Below are positions 50,574 through 60,546 of a DNA stretch of 64,000 nt, piece after piece; the first letter of the stretch is position 1; every line of letters starts with the position of its first letter. The notes under the pieces are model-generated. The model was not told the origin of the DNA. It saw nothing but the letters and a program-made list of their open reading frames with translations, and did not search any database. The stretch is from Streptomyces sp. NRRL F-6492 (GTDB lineage Bacteria > Actinomycetota > Actinomycetes > Streptomycetales > Streptomycetaceae), in contig NZ_LGEG01000233.1 of NCBI RefSeq assembly GCF_001280125.1, positions 78,733 to 142,732 on the forward strand, in the 5' to 3' direction. A program made the position numbers and the translations under genes.

Positions 50574-51230
50574 ATGCGCATCGTCATCGCTGGAGGACAC
50601 GGACAGATCGCCCTGCGCCTGGAGAGGCTGCTCTCGGCGGGCGGACACGAGGTGGCGGGGATCATCCGCCGGCCGGAACAGGCGGCGGACCTGCGGGAGG
50701 CGGGTGCCGAGCCCGTCGTCCTGGACCTGGAGACGGCGTCGTCCCACATGGTCGCCGACGCCCTGAAGGGCGCCGACGCGGTCGTCTTCGCCGCGGGCGC
50801 GGGCCCGGGCAGCGGCGCGGACCGCAAGGACACGGTGGACCGGGGGGCCGCGGTGCTCTTCGCGGACGCGGCGGAACGGGCGGGGGTGCGGCGGTACGTC
50901 GTCGTCTCCTCGATGGGCGCGGACGCGTCCCACCCGGGCGAGGAGATCTTCGACACCTATCTGCGGGCCAAGGGCTCGGCCGACGACGAGATCCGCTCCC
51001 GTACGGCCCTGGACTGGACGATCCTGCGCCCCGGCACCCTCACGAACGACGCGGGCACGGGCCTGGTCCGCCTGGAGGCCCGCACGGGCCGCGGCCCGGT
51101 CCCCCGCGACGACGTGGCGGCGGTCCTCGCGGAACTCCTGGAGACCCCGGCGACGGCCGGCCTCACCCTGGAGCTCACCTCGGGCTCGACCCCGCTCTCG
51201 GTCGCGGTGAGGTCGGTGGCCGGAAACTGA
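50574..51230 (+). CDS. NAD(P)-binding atypical SDR (NAD(P)H-binding domain)
   Basis: 218 residues. Glycine motif AGGHGQIA near 6-13, RRPEQAADL for NADP preference, VVFAAGAGPGSGADRKDTVD, and RYVVVSSMGAD. Family members are epimerase-like or NmrA-like proteins of varied function. Start ATG 50574, three bases after the stop of the amidohydrolase homologue; a GTG at 50568 overlaps that stop. Probably co-transcribed with it. Confidence 0.85.
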   Translation: MRIVIAGGHGQIALRLERLLSAGGHEVAGIIRRPEQAADLREAGAEPVVLDLETASSHMVADALKGADAVVFAAGAGPGSGADRKDTVDRGAAVLFADAAERAGVRRYVVVSSMGADASHPGEEIFDTYLRAKGSADDEIRSRTALDWTILRPGTLTNDAGTGLVRLEARTGRGPVPRDDVAAVLAELLETPATAGLTLELTSGSTPLSVAVRSVAGN

Positions 51231-51243
51231 CCCCTCGGGGAGG

Positions 51244-51411
51244 TCAGGAGGAGAGGACCTCCCCGACGAACTCGAAGATCCGGGCCACCCACTTCTTGAG
51301 GCGGTGCCGGCCGTTGCAGTACCGCCGCCTGCGCCACCACCGACGCTGCGGAACGGGCCGCCTGCACCACTTGCACGCCAGTGGATCCACTTCGATCTCG
51401 ATCGCCCCCAT
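51244..51411 (-). CDS. Small conserved-looking Cys/Arg-rich protein
   Basis: 55 residues, MGAIEIEVDPLACKWCRRPV start, with Cys13, Cys16, Cys32 and His36 as a possible zinc knuckle, then PQRRWWRRRRYC and a hydrophobic C-terminus (VARIFEFVGEVLSS). ATG at 51409-51411; the upstream ribosome site is poor. It looks like a nucleic-acid-binding miniature. It is convergent with the SDR gene. I do not recognise a function. Confidence 0.6.
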   Translation of the reverse strand: MGAIEIEVDPLACKWCRRPVPQRRWWRRRRYCNGRHRLKKWVARIFEFVGEVLSS

Positions 51412-51466
51412 GGGCCGGGACCCTAGCGCCCCGTCAGCGCCCGTCCCTGGTCACAGGTTTACACGC

Positions 51467-51507
51467 AGACGGCCCCTGACCGCGTTTCCGCAGATCAGGG
51501 GCCGTCT
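51467..51507 (-). terminator. Terminator after tRNA-Tyr
   Basis: AGACGGCCCCTGA and its exact complement form a 13-bp stem around a 15-base loop, ten bases after the tRNA-Tyr 3' end. Confidence 0.75.
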
Positions 51508-51515
51508 CTATCGCG

Positions 51516-51597
51516 TGGCGACGCCAGGATTCGAACCTGGGTAGGCTAAGCCGACGGATTTACAGTCCGCTCCCATTGGCCGCTCGGGCACATCGCC
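51516..51597 (-). tRNA. tRNA-Tyr (GTA)
   Basis: 82 nt with the long variable arm of class II tRNAs. Acceptor GGCGATG/CGTCGCC, anticodon GTA, T-arm GGTTCGAATCC. No encoded CCA. Confidence 0.95.
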
Positions 51598-51768
51598 ATG
51601 AGATCGCTGCCGTGGAGCCGCTTTTCGGCGGTGTTCCTTGGCAACGACGTAAACAATACCTGATCCCCCGGGGTGCTCCGCCACCGGATTGATCAGCGGT
51701 TCGGGCCGCGGCTCACCCCCTAGGCTTCGGTCTGTACCCCACAGCATCCGAGCAAGGAGCCACGAGTC

Positions 51769-52260
51769 ATGGCCGACTCCAGTTTCGACATCGTCTCCAA
51801 GGTCGAGCGGCAGGAGGTCGACAACGCCCTCAACCAGGCCGTCAAGGAGATCTCGCAGCGCTACGACTTCAAGGGAACCAACGCCTCGATCTCCTGGTCG
51901 GGCGAGAAGATCCTCATGCAGGCGAACGGCGAGGAGCGGGTCAACGCGATCCTCGACATCTTCCAGTCCAAGCTGATCAAGCGCGGGATCTCGCTCAAGT
52001 CGCTGGACGTCGAGGGCGAGCCGCAGCTCTCCGGCAAGGAGTACAAGCTCTTCGCCTCGGTCACCGAGGGCATCTCGCAGGAGAACGCCAAGAAGGTCGC
52101 CAAGGCCATCCGGGACGAGGGCCCCAAGGGCGTCAAGGCGCAGGTGCAGGGCGACGAGCTGCGGGTCAGCTCGAAGAGCCGCGACGACCTCCAGGCCGTG
52201 CAGGCGCTCCTCAAGGGCAAGGACTTCGACTTCGCGATCCAGTTCGTGAACTACCGCTAG
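51769..52260 (+). CDS. yajQ: YajQ-family (UPF0234) nucleotide-binding protein
   Basis: 163 residues, starting [20 protein letters not shown], with tandem ferredoxin-like folds by family. YajQ proteins bind nucleotides; one in Xanthomonas senses cyclic di-GMP. TAGGCT (51721-51726) about 45 bases upstream is a possible -10. It lies divergently from tRNA-Tyr. Confidence 0.92.
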   Translation: MADSSFDIVSKVERQEVDNALNQAVKEISQRYDFKGTNASISWSGEKILMQANGEERVNAILDIFQSKLIKRGISLKSLDVEGEPQLSGKEYKLFASVTEGISQENAKKVAKAIRDEGPKGVKAQVQGDELRVSSKSRDDLQAVQALLKGKDFDFAIQFVNYR

Positions 52261-52356
52261 TCCCCCGCCGAAGGTCGTGTCCGAATCCCGCCAGCCCCGT
52301 TGTCGGCGGGCCCGCACACTGGGGCGTGGAAGGCCCGTGCGGGAGAGGAAGCAGTC

Positions 52357-52854
52357 ATGACCGTGTACGCGTACGTCGACGGCCCCCTGGGCGAGATGCT
52401 GCTCGTCGGGCGGCTCGCCGCGGGGGGTCGTGCCGTGCTGTGCTCGCTGTCCCTGCCGGGGCAGAGGGGGGCCGTCGTGGTCGAGGACGGGTGGACGTGT
52501 GCGCCCGGGGCCTTCGAGGAGGTCGCCGGGCAGTTGCGGGAGTACTTCGCCGGGGAGCGGGAGCGGTTCGAGGTGCCCCGCGACGACCGCGCCGGGACCG
52601 AGTTCCAGCGGCGTGTCTGGCGGGCGCTCGAAGAGGTGCCGTACGGCTCCACCGTCTCGTACGGGGAGATCGCCCGGCGGGTCGGGGCGGCCGGGGCCGG
52701 GGTGCGGGCCGTGGGGACCGCGATCGGGCGCAATCCGCTGCTCGTGGTGCGGCCCTGCCACCGGGTGATCGGGGCCGACGGGGCCCTGCGCGGCTACGCC
52801 GCCGGGGTCGAGCGCAAGGAGCGCCTGCTGGGCCTGGAGGGGGCCCTGGCGTGA
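52357..52854 (+). CDS. ogt: Methylated-DNA-protein-cysteine methyltransferase
   Basis: 165 residues. Active-site PCHRV with Cys134, preceded by the helix-turn-helix FQRRVWRALEEVPYGSTVSY. Transfers alkyl groups from O6-methylguanine irreversibly to Cys134. ATG at 52357 has GAGAGGAAG upstream. The stop overlaps the start of the AlkB gene (GTGA), so the two repair enzymes are coupled. Confidence 0.93.
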   Translation: MTVYAYVDGPLGEMLLVGRLAAGGRAVLCSLSLPGQRGAVVVEDGWTCAPGAFEEVAGQLREYFAGERERFEVPRDDRAGTEFQRRVWRALEEVPYGSTVSYGEIARRVGAAGAGVRAVGTAIGRNPLLVVRPCHRVIGADGALRGYAAGVERKERLLGLEGALA

Positions 52855-53489
52855 GTGAGGGGCTCTTTCCCCGCGAGCGGGTCGTCGTGGCTCCCGGAGC
52901 CGTGCACGTGCCCGCGTGGCTCCCTTTCCCGCGGCAGCGGGAGCTGGTGGACGCCTGCCGGGAGTGGGGGCGCGGGCCCTTCCCGTACCGGCGGACCGTG
53001 CTGCCGGGCGGGGGCGTCATGTCGGTGCGGTCGCTGTGTCTGGGGCGGCAGTGGGTGCCGTACCGGTATCTCGACGCCGTCGGCCTCGAACTGCCCGGGT
53101 GGCTGGTTTCGCTCGGGCGGGAGGCCGTCGCCGAGGCCTACGGGGACCATGGTGGCTTCGCGCCCGACACCGCGCTGGTGAACTTCTACGCGCCGGAGGC
53201 GCGGATGGGGATGCACCAGGACCGGGAGGAGCGTTCCGGTGCGCCGGTGGTGTCGCTGAGCCTCGGGGACCGGTGCGTGTTCCGCTTCGGGAACGAGGAG
53301 GGCCGGGGACGGCCCTACCGGGACGTCGAGCTGGCCTCCGGGGACCTGTTCGTCTTCGGCGGGCCCTCGCGGTGGGCGCACCACGGGGTGCCCCGGGTGT
53401 TCCCCGGGACCGCCGAGCCCGCCCTCGGGTTGCGGGGGCGGCTCAACATCACCCTGCGGGAGACCGGGGTCCCGCGGTCCGGTCAGTAG
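52851..53489 (+). CDS. alkB: AlkB-type Fe(II)/2-oxoglutarate-dependent DNA demethylase
   Basis: 212 residues, GTG start overlapping the ogt stop by four bases. Iron ligands H122-x-D124 (MGMHQDREE) and His178 (WAHHGVPR); 2-oxoglutarate Arg in RGRLNITLR. Repairs 1-methyladenine and 3-methylcytosine by oxidation. With ogt it forms an alkylation-repair pair. The 3' end overlaps the YccF gene by 7 bp, convergently. Confidence 0.9.
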   Translation: MSEGLFPRERVVVAPGAVHVPAWLPFPRQRELVDACREWGRGPFPYRRTVLPGGGVMSVRSLCLGRQWVPYRYLDAVGLELPGWLVSLGREAVAEAYGDHGGFAPDTALVNFYAPEARMGMHQDREERSGAPVVSLSLGDRCVFRFGNEEGRGRPYRDVELASGDLFVFGGPSRWAHHGVPRVFPGTAEPALGLRGRLNITLRETGVPRSGQ

Positions 53490-53890
53490 CCCTGGGGGAC
53501 GTGGACGCCCGGGGCCTGGTCCGTGGAGACGATCTCCTTGCCCAGCGGCAGCAGCGAGACCGGGATCAGCTTGAAGTTCGCGATGCCCAGCGGGATGCCG
53601 ATGATCGTGAGGCAGAGGGCGATGCCGGTGGTGATGTGGCCGAGGGCCAGCCACCAGCCGGCGAGGACCAGCCACAGGACGTTGCCCACGCAGGAGGGCG
53701 CGCCCGCGTCGCGGCGGTCGACGACCGTCTTGCCGAAGGGCCACAGGGCGTAGAGGCCGATGCGGAAGGCGGCGAGCCCGAAGGGGATGCCGATGATCGT
53801 GACGCAGAGCAGGAGTCCCGCGAGGACGTAGCCGAGGAACATCCAGAATCCGCACAGGATCAGCCAAATGACGTTCAGGATCGTCTTCAC
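53483..53890 (-). CDS. YccF-domain membrane protein
   Basis: 135 residues with two similar halves: [40 protein letters not shown], then [30 protein letters not shown]. This is a duplicated YccF domain with several membrane segments; function unknown. GTG start at 53888-53890 overlaps the htpX stop, so it is translated with htpX. Confidence 0.85.
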   Translation of the reverse strand: MKTILNVIWLILCGFWMFLGYVLAGLLLCVTIIGIPFGLAAFRIGLYALWPFGKTVVDRRDAGAPSCVGNVLWLVLAGWWLALGHITTGIALCLTIIGIPLGIANFKLIPVSLLPLGKEIVSTDQAPGVHVPQGY

Positions 53891-54750
53891 GGGCGTCGAC
53901 CTGCCATCTGTTCGAGCCGGGCGATGCGTTCGGCCATCGGCGGGTGGGTGGAGAACATCTTGGAGAGGCCCTGGCCGGGCCGGAAGGGGTTCGCGATCAT
54001 CATGTGGCTCGCGGTCTCGATCCGGGGCTCGGGCGGCAGCGGGAGCTGCTTGGTGCCGGCCTCCAGCTTCCGCAGGGCGCCCGCCAGGGCGAGCGGGTCG
54101 CCGGTGAGCTGGGCGCCGGAGGCGTCGGCCTCGTACTCCCGGGAGCGGGAGATGGCGAGCTGGATGACCGAGGCGGCGATCGGGCCGAGGATCAGGATCA
54201 GGAGGTAGCCGAGGAGGCCGGGGCCGTCGTCGTCGTTGGAGCGGCCGACCGGGATCAGCCAGGCGAAGTTCACCAGGAACATGATCACGGAGGCGAGTGC
54301 TCCGGCGACCGAGGAGATGAGGATGTCCCGGTTGTAGACGTGGCTGAGCTCGTGGCCGATGACCCCGCGCAGCTCCCGCTCGTCGAGGAGGGCGAGGATG
54401 CCCTCGGTGCAGCAGACGGCGGCGTTGCGCGGGTTGCGGCCGGTGGCGAACGCGTTGGGCGCCTGGGTCGGTGAGATGTAGAGCCGGGGCATGGGCTGGC
54501 GCGCCTGCGTGGAGAGCTCGCGCACCATCCGGTAGAGCGCGGGCGCCTCGAACTCGCTGACCGGGCGGGCGCGCATGGCCCGCAACGCCAGCTTGTCGCT
54601 GTTCCAGTACGCGTACGCGTTGGTGCCGAGCGCCACGACGAGCGCGACGATCAGTCCCGTACGCCCGAAGAAGCTGCCGATGACGATGATGAGGGCCGAG
54701 AGCCCTCCGAGGAGTACGGCGGTCCTCAGCCCGTTGTGCCGGCGGTGCAC
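53887..54750 (-). CDS. htpX: Membrane zinc metalloprotease HtpX
   Basis: 287 residues. HELSH (133-137) zinc site and a third ligand in [10 protein letters not shown]; four membrane segments, two before and two after the active site. Degrades misfolded membrane proteins. I chose the GTG at 54748-54750 ([20 protein letters not shown]) with GGAGGG upstream; an 18-residue longer ATG start is possible. Confidence 0.92.
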   Translation of the reverse strand: MHRRHNGLRTAVLLGGLSALIIVIGSFFGRTGLIVALVVALGTNAYAYWNSDKLALRAMRARPVSEFEAPALYRMVRELSTQARQPMPRLYISPTQAPNAFATGRNPRNAAVCCTEGILALLDERELRGVIGHELSHVYNRDILISSVAGALASVIMFLVNFAWLIPVGRSNDDDGPGLLGYLLILILGPIAASVIQLAISRSREYEADASGAQLTGDPLALAGALRKLEAGTKQLPLPPEPRIETASHMMIANPFRPGQGLSKMFSTHPPMAERIARLEQMAGRRP

Positions 54751-54897
54751 GGTACGCCCTCCAGGTGGTGCGGCAGGGGAACCCTTTTCTTCGTGGTGGT
54801 CCACTCACCCAGTGGACCCTTCCGTACTGGTCAACGCCAGGCGGGAGGTTCGGGTTCCCCGGCCGCGCCGGGGTGTCCGCGTGGGCCGTTCGGGTGA

Positions 54898-55353
54898 TCA
54901 GCGGGGCGCCGGGAGCTCGACCTTCTCCAGGAGGGTGCCGACGGGCTCGACCTCGCTGGTGCAGTGGGCGCAGCGGGAGGCGATGGCCGGGATCTCGGCG
55001 TAGCAGCGGGGGCAGTCGCGCTTCTCCGACTTGGGGTCGGCGGCCTCCTCCCTGGCGAACTTGTGCTGGATCCCCGTCATGGGCACGACGATCAGGAAGT
55101 AGAGGACCGCGGCGGTGATGACGAAGGCGATGGTCGCGGAGATGGCCAGGCCGTAGGGGAAGACGGTCTTGCCGACGCTGAACGTCGCGTCGTTGAAGTT
55201 GCCGACGGAGCCGGTGGCGAGACCGATGAGCGGGGTGATGAAGGCTTTGCTGAAGCCGGTGACGACGGAGGTGAACGCCGTTCCGACGGCCAGACCGATG
55301 GCCATCGAGATGACGTTCCCGCGGAGTATGAAGTCCTTGAATCCGTTCAGCAC
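54898..55353 (-). CDS. mscL: Large-conductance mechanosensitive channel with C-terminal zinc ribbon
   Basis: 151 residues. The core has two helices, MLNGFKDFILRGNVISMAIG and GLAISATIAFVITAAVLYFL, of the pentameric channel. After residue 105 the usual C-terminal helix bundle is replaced or extended by CPRC (114-117) and CAHC (128-131), a zinc ribbon. Opens at near-lytic membrane tension. Confidence 0.93.
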   Translation of the reverse strand: MLNGFKDFILRGNVISMAIGLAVGTAFTSVVTGFSKAFITPLIGLATGSVGNFNDATFSVGKTVFPYGLAISATIAFVITAAVLYFLIVVPMTGIQHKFAREEAADPKSEKRDCPRCYAEIPAIASRCAHCTSEVEPVGTLLEKVELPAPR

Positions 55354-55387
55354 GGGGTACTGCTCCTAGGTTCTGCTCGGACGGGGG

Positions 55388-56941
55388 TCAGAAGAGCGTC
55401 GTCGTCGCGAAGCGGAGGGCGAACTGCGGGTAGCCCGACAGGACTGCTCCGGCGGCGGCGGTCAGCGCGATCGCCAGGGTGATCGGCGCGGAGGACCGGT
55501 GGGGGGCGACGCCGCCCTCCCGGGCTCCTTCCGGAGCTCCTCCCGGACCTTCTCCCGGTGCTTCCACCGGCGCTCCTTCCGGGGTGCGGAAGAGCAGGGC
55601 CGTCCAGCGGAGGTAGTAGTACAGCGCGATCACGACGTTGAGCGCCATGACCACGGCCAGCCAGCCCAGGCCCGCGTCGACGGCCGCCGAGAAGACGGTC
55701 ACCTTGGCGAAGAGGCCGATGATACCCGGGGGCAAACCGGCCAGATTCAGGAGGAAGAAGGCGAGCGCGAGGGCGGCGGCGGGGCTCGCCGCGTACAGGC
55801 CCCGGTAGTCCTCGATCCGGTTCCGGGGGCGCACGCGCGCGACGAGCGCGACGACCGCGAAGGCGCCGAGGTTCACGACGGCGTACATCAGGGCGTACGC
55901 GACGGTGGCGCCGATCTGGTCGTTCGCGGAGTACGCGGCGGCCGCGATCGGCACCAGGAGGTAGCCGGCCTGGGCGACGGAGGACCAGGCGAGCAGCCGG
56001 ACCGCGCTCCACGCGCGCGTGGAGGGCTGGCGCAGGGCGGCGACGTTCCCGGCGGTCATGGTGAGCGCGGCGAGGACGGCGAGCGCCGGGCCCCACACGT
56101 CCGCGTACGAGGGGAAGGCGACGACGGTCACCAGGATCAGGCCGGTGAAGCCGACGGCCTTGCCGACCACGGAGAGGTAGGCGGCGACGGGCAGCGGGGC
56201 GCCGACGTAGGTGTCGGGGACCCAGAAGTGGAAGGGGACGGCGGCCGTCTTGAAGGCGAAGCCGACGAGGGTGAGGGCGACGCCCGCCTCGGCGAGGGTC
56301 TGGAGCTGCCCGGGGACGTCGTCGAGGCGCTGGGCGATCTCCGTGAGGTGGAGGGTGCCGGTCGCCGCGTACACGAAGCTCGCGCCGAGCAGGGTGACGG
56401 CGGTCGCGGTGACGGAGGAGAGGAAGAACTTGAGGGCGGCCTCGCCGGACATGCGGTCGCCGCGCTTGAGGCCGACGAGCGCGAAGGCGGGCAGGGAGGC
56501 CACCTCCAGGGCGACGACGAGGGTCGCGAGGTCCCGGGAGGCGGGCAGCAGGGCGGCTCCGGCGGCCGAGGAGAGCAGCAGGAACCAGTACTCGCCGGCC
56601 GGGAGCTCCTCGCGGGTCTCGTCCAGGGAGAGCAGCGCGGTGAGGAGCGCCCCGCCGAGGACGAGGAGCTGGACGACGAGGGTGAAGTGGTCGGCGGTGT
56701 AGCTGCACGCCGTGACCCGCGTGTCGGGGGTGAGGCAGAAGGTGGAGCGGTCGCCGGCCCGCAGCGGGACGAGGAGGGCGAGGGCGGCGGCGAGGCCGCC
56801 GATCGCGGTCAGGCCGAGGAGCCGCTTGCGCTCCGGCGGGACGAAGAGGTCGGCGACGAGGACGGCGAGGGCGACCGCGGCCGTGAGGACGGGGGGCGCG
56901 ATCGTGAGCCAGTCGACGGACTGGACGAGCTGCGACGTCAC
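55388..56941 (-). CDS. nuoN: NADH-quinone oxidoreductase subunit N
   Basis: 517 residues, GTG start at 56939-56941 overlapping the nuoM stop (GTGA). Antiporter-like membrane subunit of complex I with about 14 helices. Pump-motif lysines and glutamates lie in LEVASLPAFALVGLKRGDRM and FAFKTAAVPFHFWVPDTYVG. A Pro/Gly/Glu-rich insert lies near residue 460. Last gene of the operon. Confidence 0.95.
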   Translation of the reverse strand: MTSQLVQSVDWLTIAPPVLTAAVALAVLVADLFVPPERKRLLGLTAIGGLAAALALLVPLRAGDRSTFCLTPDTRVTACSYTADHFTLVVQLLVLGGALLTALLSLDETREELPAGEYWFLLLSSAAGAALLPASRDLATLVVALEVASLPAFALVGLKRGDRMSGEAALKFFLSSVTATAVTLLGASFVYAATGTLHLTEIAQRLDDVPGQLQTLAEAGVALTLVGFAFKTAAVPFHFWVPDTYVGAPLPVAAYLSVVGKAVGFTGLILVTVVAFPSYADVWGPALAVLAALTMTAGNVAALRQPSTRAWSAVRLLAWSSVAQAGYLLVPIAAAAYSANDQIGATVAYALMYAVVNLGAFAVVALVARVRPRNRIEDYRGLYAASPAAALALAFFLLNLAGLPPGIIGLFAKVTVFSAAVDAGLGWLAVVMALNVVIALYYYLRWTALLFRTPEGAPVEAPGEGPGGAPEGAREGGVAPHRSSAPITLAIALTAAAGAVLSGYPQFALRFATTTLF

Positions 56942-58515
56942 TGGGTGCCTCCGGCGAGGAGCTTCTGGACGGCCGGGTCGGTGAGGCCGAGGAGGACGGC
57001 GGGCCAGAGTCCGGCGAGGACGGTGAGGGCGACGAGCGGGGTCCAGGCGGCGAACTCGTACCCCTGGACGTCGGCGATCGGGGTCTCCCCGGCGGGCCGG
57101 GGGCCGCCCATGCAGACGCGGCGGACGACGATCAGGAGGTACGCGGCGGTGAGCAGGGTGCCGAAGGCGCCGATCGCCGTGAAGGTGAGGAAGGCGGGGC
57201 GGCTGAGGCCCTCGGCCGGGTCGAAGGCGCCGAAGAGGGCCAGCATCTCGCCCCAGAAGCCGGCGAGGCCGGGCAGGCCGAGGGAGGCGACGGCGGCGAA
57301 GGCGAGGAGGGCGCCGAGGCGGGGTGCGCGGCCGTAGAGGGCGGCCCCGGTGGCGCCGGCGAGGGTGTCGAGGTCGGCGGTGCCGTACCGGTCCTTGACC
57401 GCGCCGACCAGGAAGAAGAGCAGTCCGGTGACGAGGCCGTGGGCGATGTTGGCGAAGAGGGCGCCGTTGACGCCGGTGGGGGTCATGGTGGCGATGCCGA
57501 GGAGCACGAAGCCCATGTGGCCGACGGAGGAGTACGCGATGAGGCGCTTGAGGTCGCCCTTGGCGCCGGGGCGCGCGAGGGCGAGGCAGACGAGCGAGCC
57601 GTAGACGATCCCGGCGACGGCGAAGGCGGCGAGGTACGGGGCGAAGGTCCGCATGCCGTCGGGCGCGATCGGCAGGACGATCCGGACGAACCCGTACGTG
57701 CCCATCTTGAGCAGGACGCCGGCGAGGAGGACGGAGCCGACGGTGGGGGCGGCGGTGTGGGCGTCCGGGAGCCAGCTGTGCAGTGGCCACATCGGGGTCT
57801 TCACGGCGAGCCCGATCCCGATCGCGAGAACGGCGACGACCTGCACGGACGTGGTCAGGCCCCGGCCGTTGTCGGTGGCGAGTGCCACCATGTCGAACGT
57901 GCCCGCCTTCACGCCGACGAGGAGCAGGCCGAGCAGCATGACGACGGAGCCGAGGAGCGTGTAGAGGACGAACTTCGTGGCGGCGGCGCGCCTGTTCTCG
58001 CCGCCCCAGCGGGCGATGAGGAAGTACATCGGGACGAGGACCGTCTCGAAGGCCAGGAAGAACAGGACGAGGTCGAGGACGGCGAAGGTGGCGAGGGTGC
58101 CGGACTCCAGGACGAGCAGCAGGGCGACGAAGGCCTTCGGGGAGGGCCCGCTCGGCATCTTGAAGTAGCTGTGGAGCGCGCAGAGGAAGCTCAGGAGCGC
58201 GGTCAGGACCAGGAGGGGGAGGGAGATGCCGTCGACACCGAGGTGGATCCGCACGTCCAGCGCCCTGATCCAGCTGATGTCCGTCGTGGCCTGCGTCCTC
58301 GACGGGTGGTCGTGGTCGAAGCCGAGCGCGAGGACGATCGCGGCGAGCAGGATCACGCCGGTGACGGTGACGCCGTGGCGCAGGACGGCCTGGTCGGGTG
58401 ACGTCCCCTTCAGTCCGGGCGGGGCCGGGAGGAGGGCGGCGGCGGCGCCGAGGAGCGGGCCGGCGACGATCGACGCGAGAAGGAACTGCATCACGGATTC
58501 GCTGATATCGATCAC
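56938..58515 (-). CDS. nuoM: NADH-quinone oxidoreductase subunit M
   Basis: 525 residues, GTG start three bases after nuoL. Antiporter-like subunit. FETVLVPMYFLIARWGGENR, KTPMWPLHSWLPDAHTAAPT and GTYGFVRIVLPIAP are typical; the Glu and Lys of the proton channel are present. Confidence 0.95.
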   Translation of the reverse strand: MIDISESVMQFLLASIVAGPLLGAAAALLPAPPGLKGTSPDQAVLRHGVTVTGVILLAAIVLALGFDHDHPSRTQATTDISWIRALDVRIHLGVDGISLPLLVLTALLSFLCALHSYFKMPSGPSPKAFVALLLVLESGTLATFAVLDLVLFFLAFETVLVPMYFLIARWGGENRRAAATKFVLYTLLGSVVMLLGLLLVGVKAGTFDMVALATDNGRGLTTSVQVVAVLAIGIGLAVKTPMWPLHSWLPDAHTAAPTVGSVLLAGVLLKMGTYGFVRIVLPIAPDGMRTFAPYLAAFAVAGIVYGSLVCLALARPGAKGDLKRLIAYSSVGHMGFVLLGIATMTPTGVNGALFANIAHGLVTGLLFFLVGAVKDRYGTADLDTLAGATGAALYGRAPRLGALLAFAAVASLGLPGLAGFWGEMLALFGAFDPAEGLSRPAFLTFTAIGAFGTLLTAAYLLIVVRRVCMGGPRPAGETPIADVQGYEFAAWTPLVALTVLAGLWPAVLLGLTDPAVQKLLAGGTQ

Positions 58516-58518
58516 GGC

Positions 58519-60546
58519 TCACGCTCCGGCGACGGCGTTGGCGAGGGCGACTGCGGCGATCGCCAGGACGACGGAGCCGGCGAGCAGGGCGCTCAGATAG
58601 GTCTGGACGTTGCCGGTCTGGGCGCGGCGGACGAGCCACCCCAGGCCCTTGGCCGAGCCGGCGGCGCCCCGGACGTACGTGTCGACGACCTCGCGGTCCA
58701 GGAAGCGGGCCAGGGAGGCGGCGGCGAGTACGGGGCGGACGAAGGCGGCCCGGTAGGCGGCGTCCAGGTGGAAGCCGTCGGCGGCGGGGCGGTACAGCGG
58801 CCCGAGGAGGGCGCGGCCGGGGTCGGCCGGGTCCTCGGCGGGGTGCGGCAGGTGCAGCGCCTCGGCCTCGACCAGGCCCGCTTCGGCGTCCGGGTGGGCG
58901 ACGTGCGGACTGGGGGCGGGGACCGGGGCGGTCAGGGCCCGGGCGGCGAGGGTGCGCCAGACCGCGTAGGTGACGGCGGCTCCGGCGACGGCGAGGCCGG
59001 TGCCGAGGACGGCGGTGGTGAGGGTCGGGGCGAGGTCGTGCCCGTCGAACCAGTCGGGGAGGTACCGGACGGTCAGGCCGAAGCCGAGGGAGGGGACGGC
59101 CAGGACCCACAGGACGCTCGTCATCGCGATCGGCTGGCGGATCGGGGTCTCCCCTGCTCGAACGGGGTCGAGAGCTCGGGGAAGGTCGGGGGCCTCGGCG
59201 CCCCGGCCCCGGAAGGCGCGCAGCCAGAGGCGGAGGGCGTAGGCGGCGGTGAGGAGGGCGGTCAGGAGGCCCGCGACGAGGACGGTCCAGCCGGCTCCGG
59301 CGGGGGCGACGGTCCGGTCCCCGAGCGCGGTGTGCTCGGCGGCCACCAGGACGGCCTCCTTGGAGAAGAAGCCGGCGAAGGGCGGGATCGCGGCGAGCGC
59401 GAGGAGGGCGACGGTCGTCGTCCAGTACGCGTCCGGGATCCGCTTCGCGAGGCCGCTCATGCGGGACATGGCGGTGAGCGAGTTCGTGCCGGCGGCGTGG
59501 ATGACCACGCCGGCGGCGAGGAAGAGCAGCGCCTTGAAGGCGGCGTGCGAGAGGAGGTGGAAGACGGCGGCGCCCCGGTCGCCGACGGCGAGGGCGCCGG
59601 CCATGTAGCCGAGCTGGCCGATCGTCGAGTAGGCGAGGACCCGCTTGATGTCGTCCTGGGCGAGCGCGGCGAGCGCCGAGCCGACCATGGTGATCGCGGC
59701 CGTCACGGCGAGGACGGTCATCGCGGCGGCGGAGGCGGCGAAGACGGGCAGCAGCCGGGCGGTGAAGTAGATGCCGGCGGCGACCATCGTCGCCGCGTGG
59801 ATGAGCGCGGAGACGGGGGTGGGGCCGGCCATGGCGTCCGGGAGCCAGGTGTGCAGCGGGAACTGGGCGGACTTGCCCGCGACGCCGGCGAGCAGCAGCA
59901 GCGCGATCGGGGTGGGGTGGTCGAGGCCGCCGGTCGCGACGGCGCCGAGGACCCCGGTGATCCGGAAGGTGCCCGCGTCGGCGGCGAGCGCGAAGAGCCC
60001 GATGAGGAAAGGCACGTCGCCGAGCTTGGTGACGAGGAAGGCCTTGAGGGAGGCGGACCGGGCCTCGGGGGTCTCCCAGTAGTGGCCGACGAGGAAGTAC
60101 GAGCAGATGCCCATGACCTCCCAGCCGACCAGGAGCACCATCAGGTCGCCGGAGTAGACGACGAGCAGCATCGCGGCGGTGAAGAGGGAGACGAGCGCGG
60201 CGTACGAGGGGTAGCGGGGGTCGTCGCGGAGGTAGCCGGTCGAGTAGACCTGCACGCAGGTCGCGACGGTCCCGACGAGGACGGCGACGAGGGCGGCGAA
60301 GCCGTCGACGTGCAGGGCCAGGTCGATCGGGACCGAGCCGGTGGGGGTGAGCTGGGTGGCGGCGTCGATCGCCTTCCCGCCGCCCTGGCGGACCGCCACC
60401 AGGACGGCCAGGACGGCCGCGGCGAGGACCGGGAGGACGGCGAGGGGGCGGACGAAGCCGGGGGCGGTGCGGCCGAGGAGGAGTCCGGCGGCGGCGCCGA
60501 GGAGGGGCAGGAGGGGGACGAGGACGGCGAGGGTGGTCGTGGTCAC
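58519..60546 (-). CDS. nuoL: NADH-quinone oxidoreductase subunit L
   Basis: 675 residues, GTG start overlapping nuoK by four bases. Largest antiporter-like subunit, with its lateral helix at the C-terminus. [20 protein letters not shown] and [20 protein letters not shown] are intact. A polar loop ([18 protein letters not shown]) precedes the last helices. Confidence 0.95.
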   Translation of the reverse strand: MTTTTLAVLVPLLPLLGAAAGLLLGRTAPGFVRPLAVLPVLAAAVLAVLVAVRQGGGKAIDAATQLTPTGSVPIDLALHVDGFAALVAVLVGTVATCVQVYSTGYLRDDPRYPSYAALVSLFTAAMLLVVYSGDLMVLLVGWEVMGICSYFLVGHYWETPEARSASLKAFLVTKLGDVPFLIGLFALAADAGTFRITGVLGAVATGGLDHPTPIALLLLAGVAGKSAQFPLHTWLPDAMAGPTPVSALIHAATMVAAGIYFTARLLPVFAASAAAMTVLAVTAAITMVGSALAALAQDDIKRVLAYSTIGQLGYMAGALAVGDRGAAVFHLLSHAAFKALLFLAAGVVIHAAGTNSLTAMSRMSGLAKRIPDAYWTTTVALLALAAIPPFAGFFSKEAVLVAAEHTALGDRTVAPAGAGWTVLVAGLLTALLTAAYALRLWLRAFRGRGAEAPDLPRALDPVRAGETPIRQPIAMTSVLWVLAVPSLGFGLTVRYLPDWFDGHDLAPTLTTAVLGTGLAVAGAAVTYAVWRTLAARALTAPVPAPSPHVAHPDAEAGLVEAEALHLPHPAEDPADPGRALLGPLYRPAADGFHLDAAYRAAFVRPVLAAASLARFLDREVVDTYVRGAAGSAKGLGWLVRRAQTGNVQTYLSALLAGSVVLAIAAVALANAVAGA

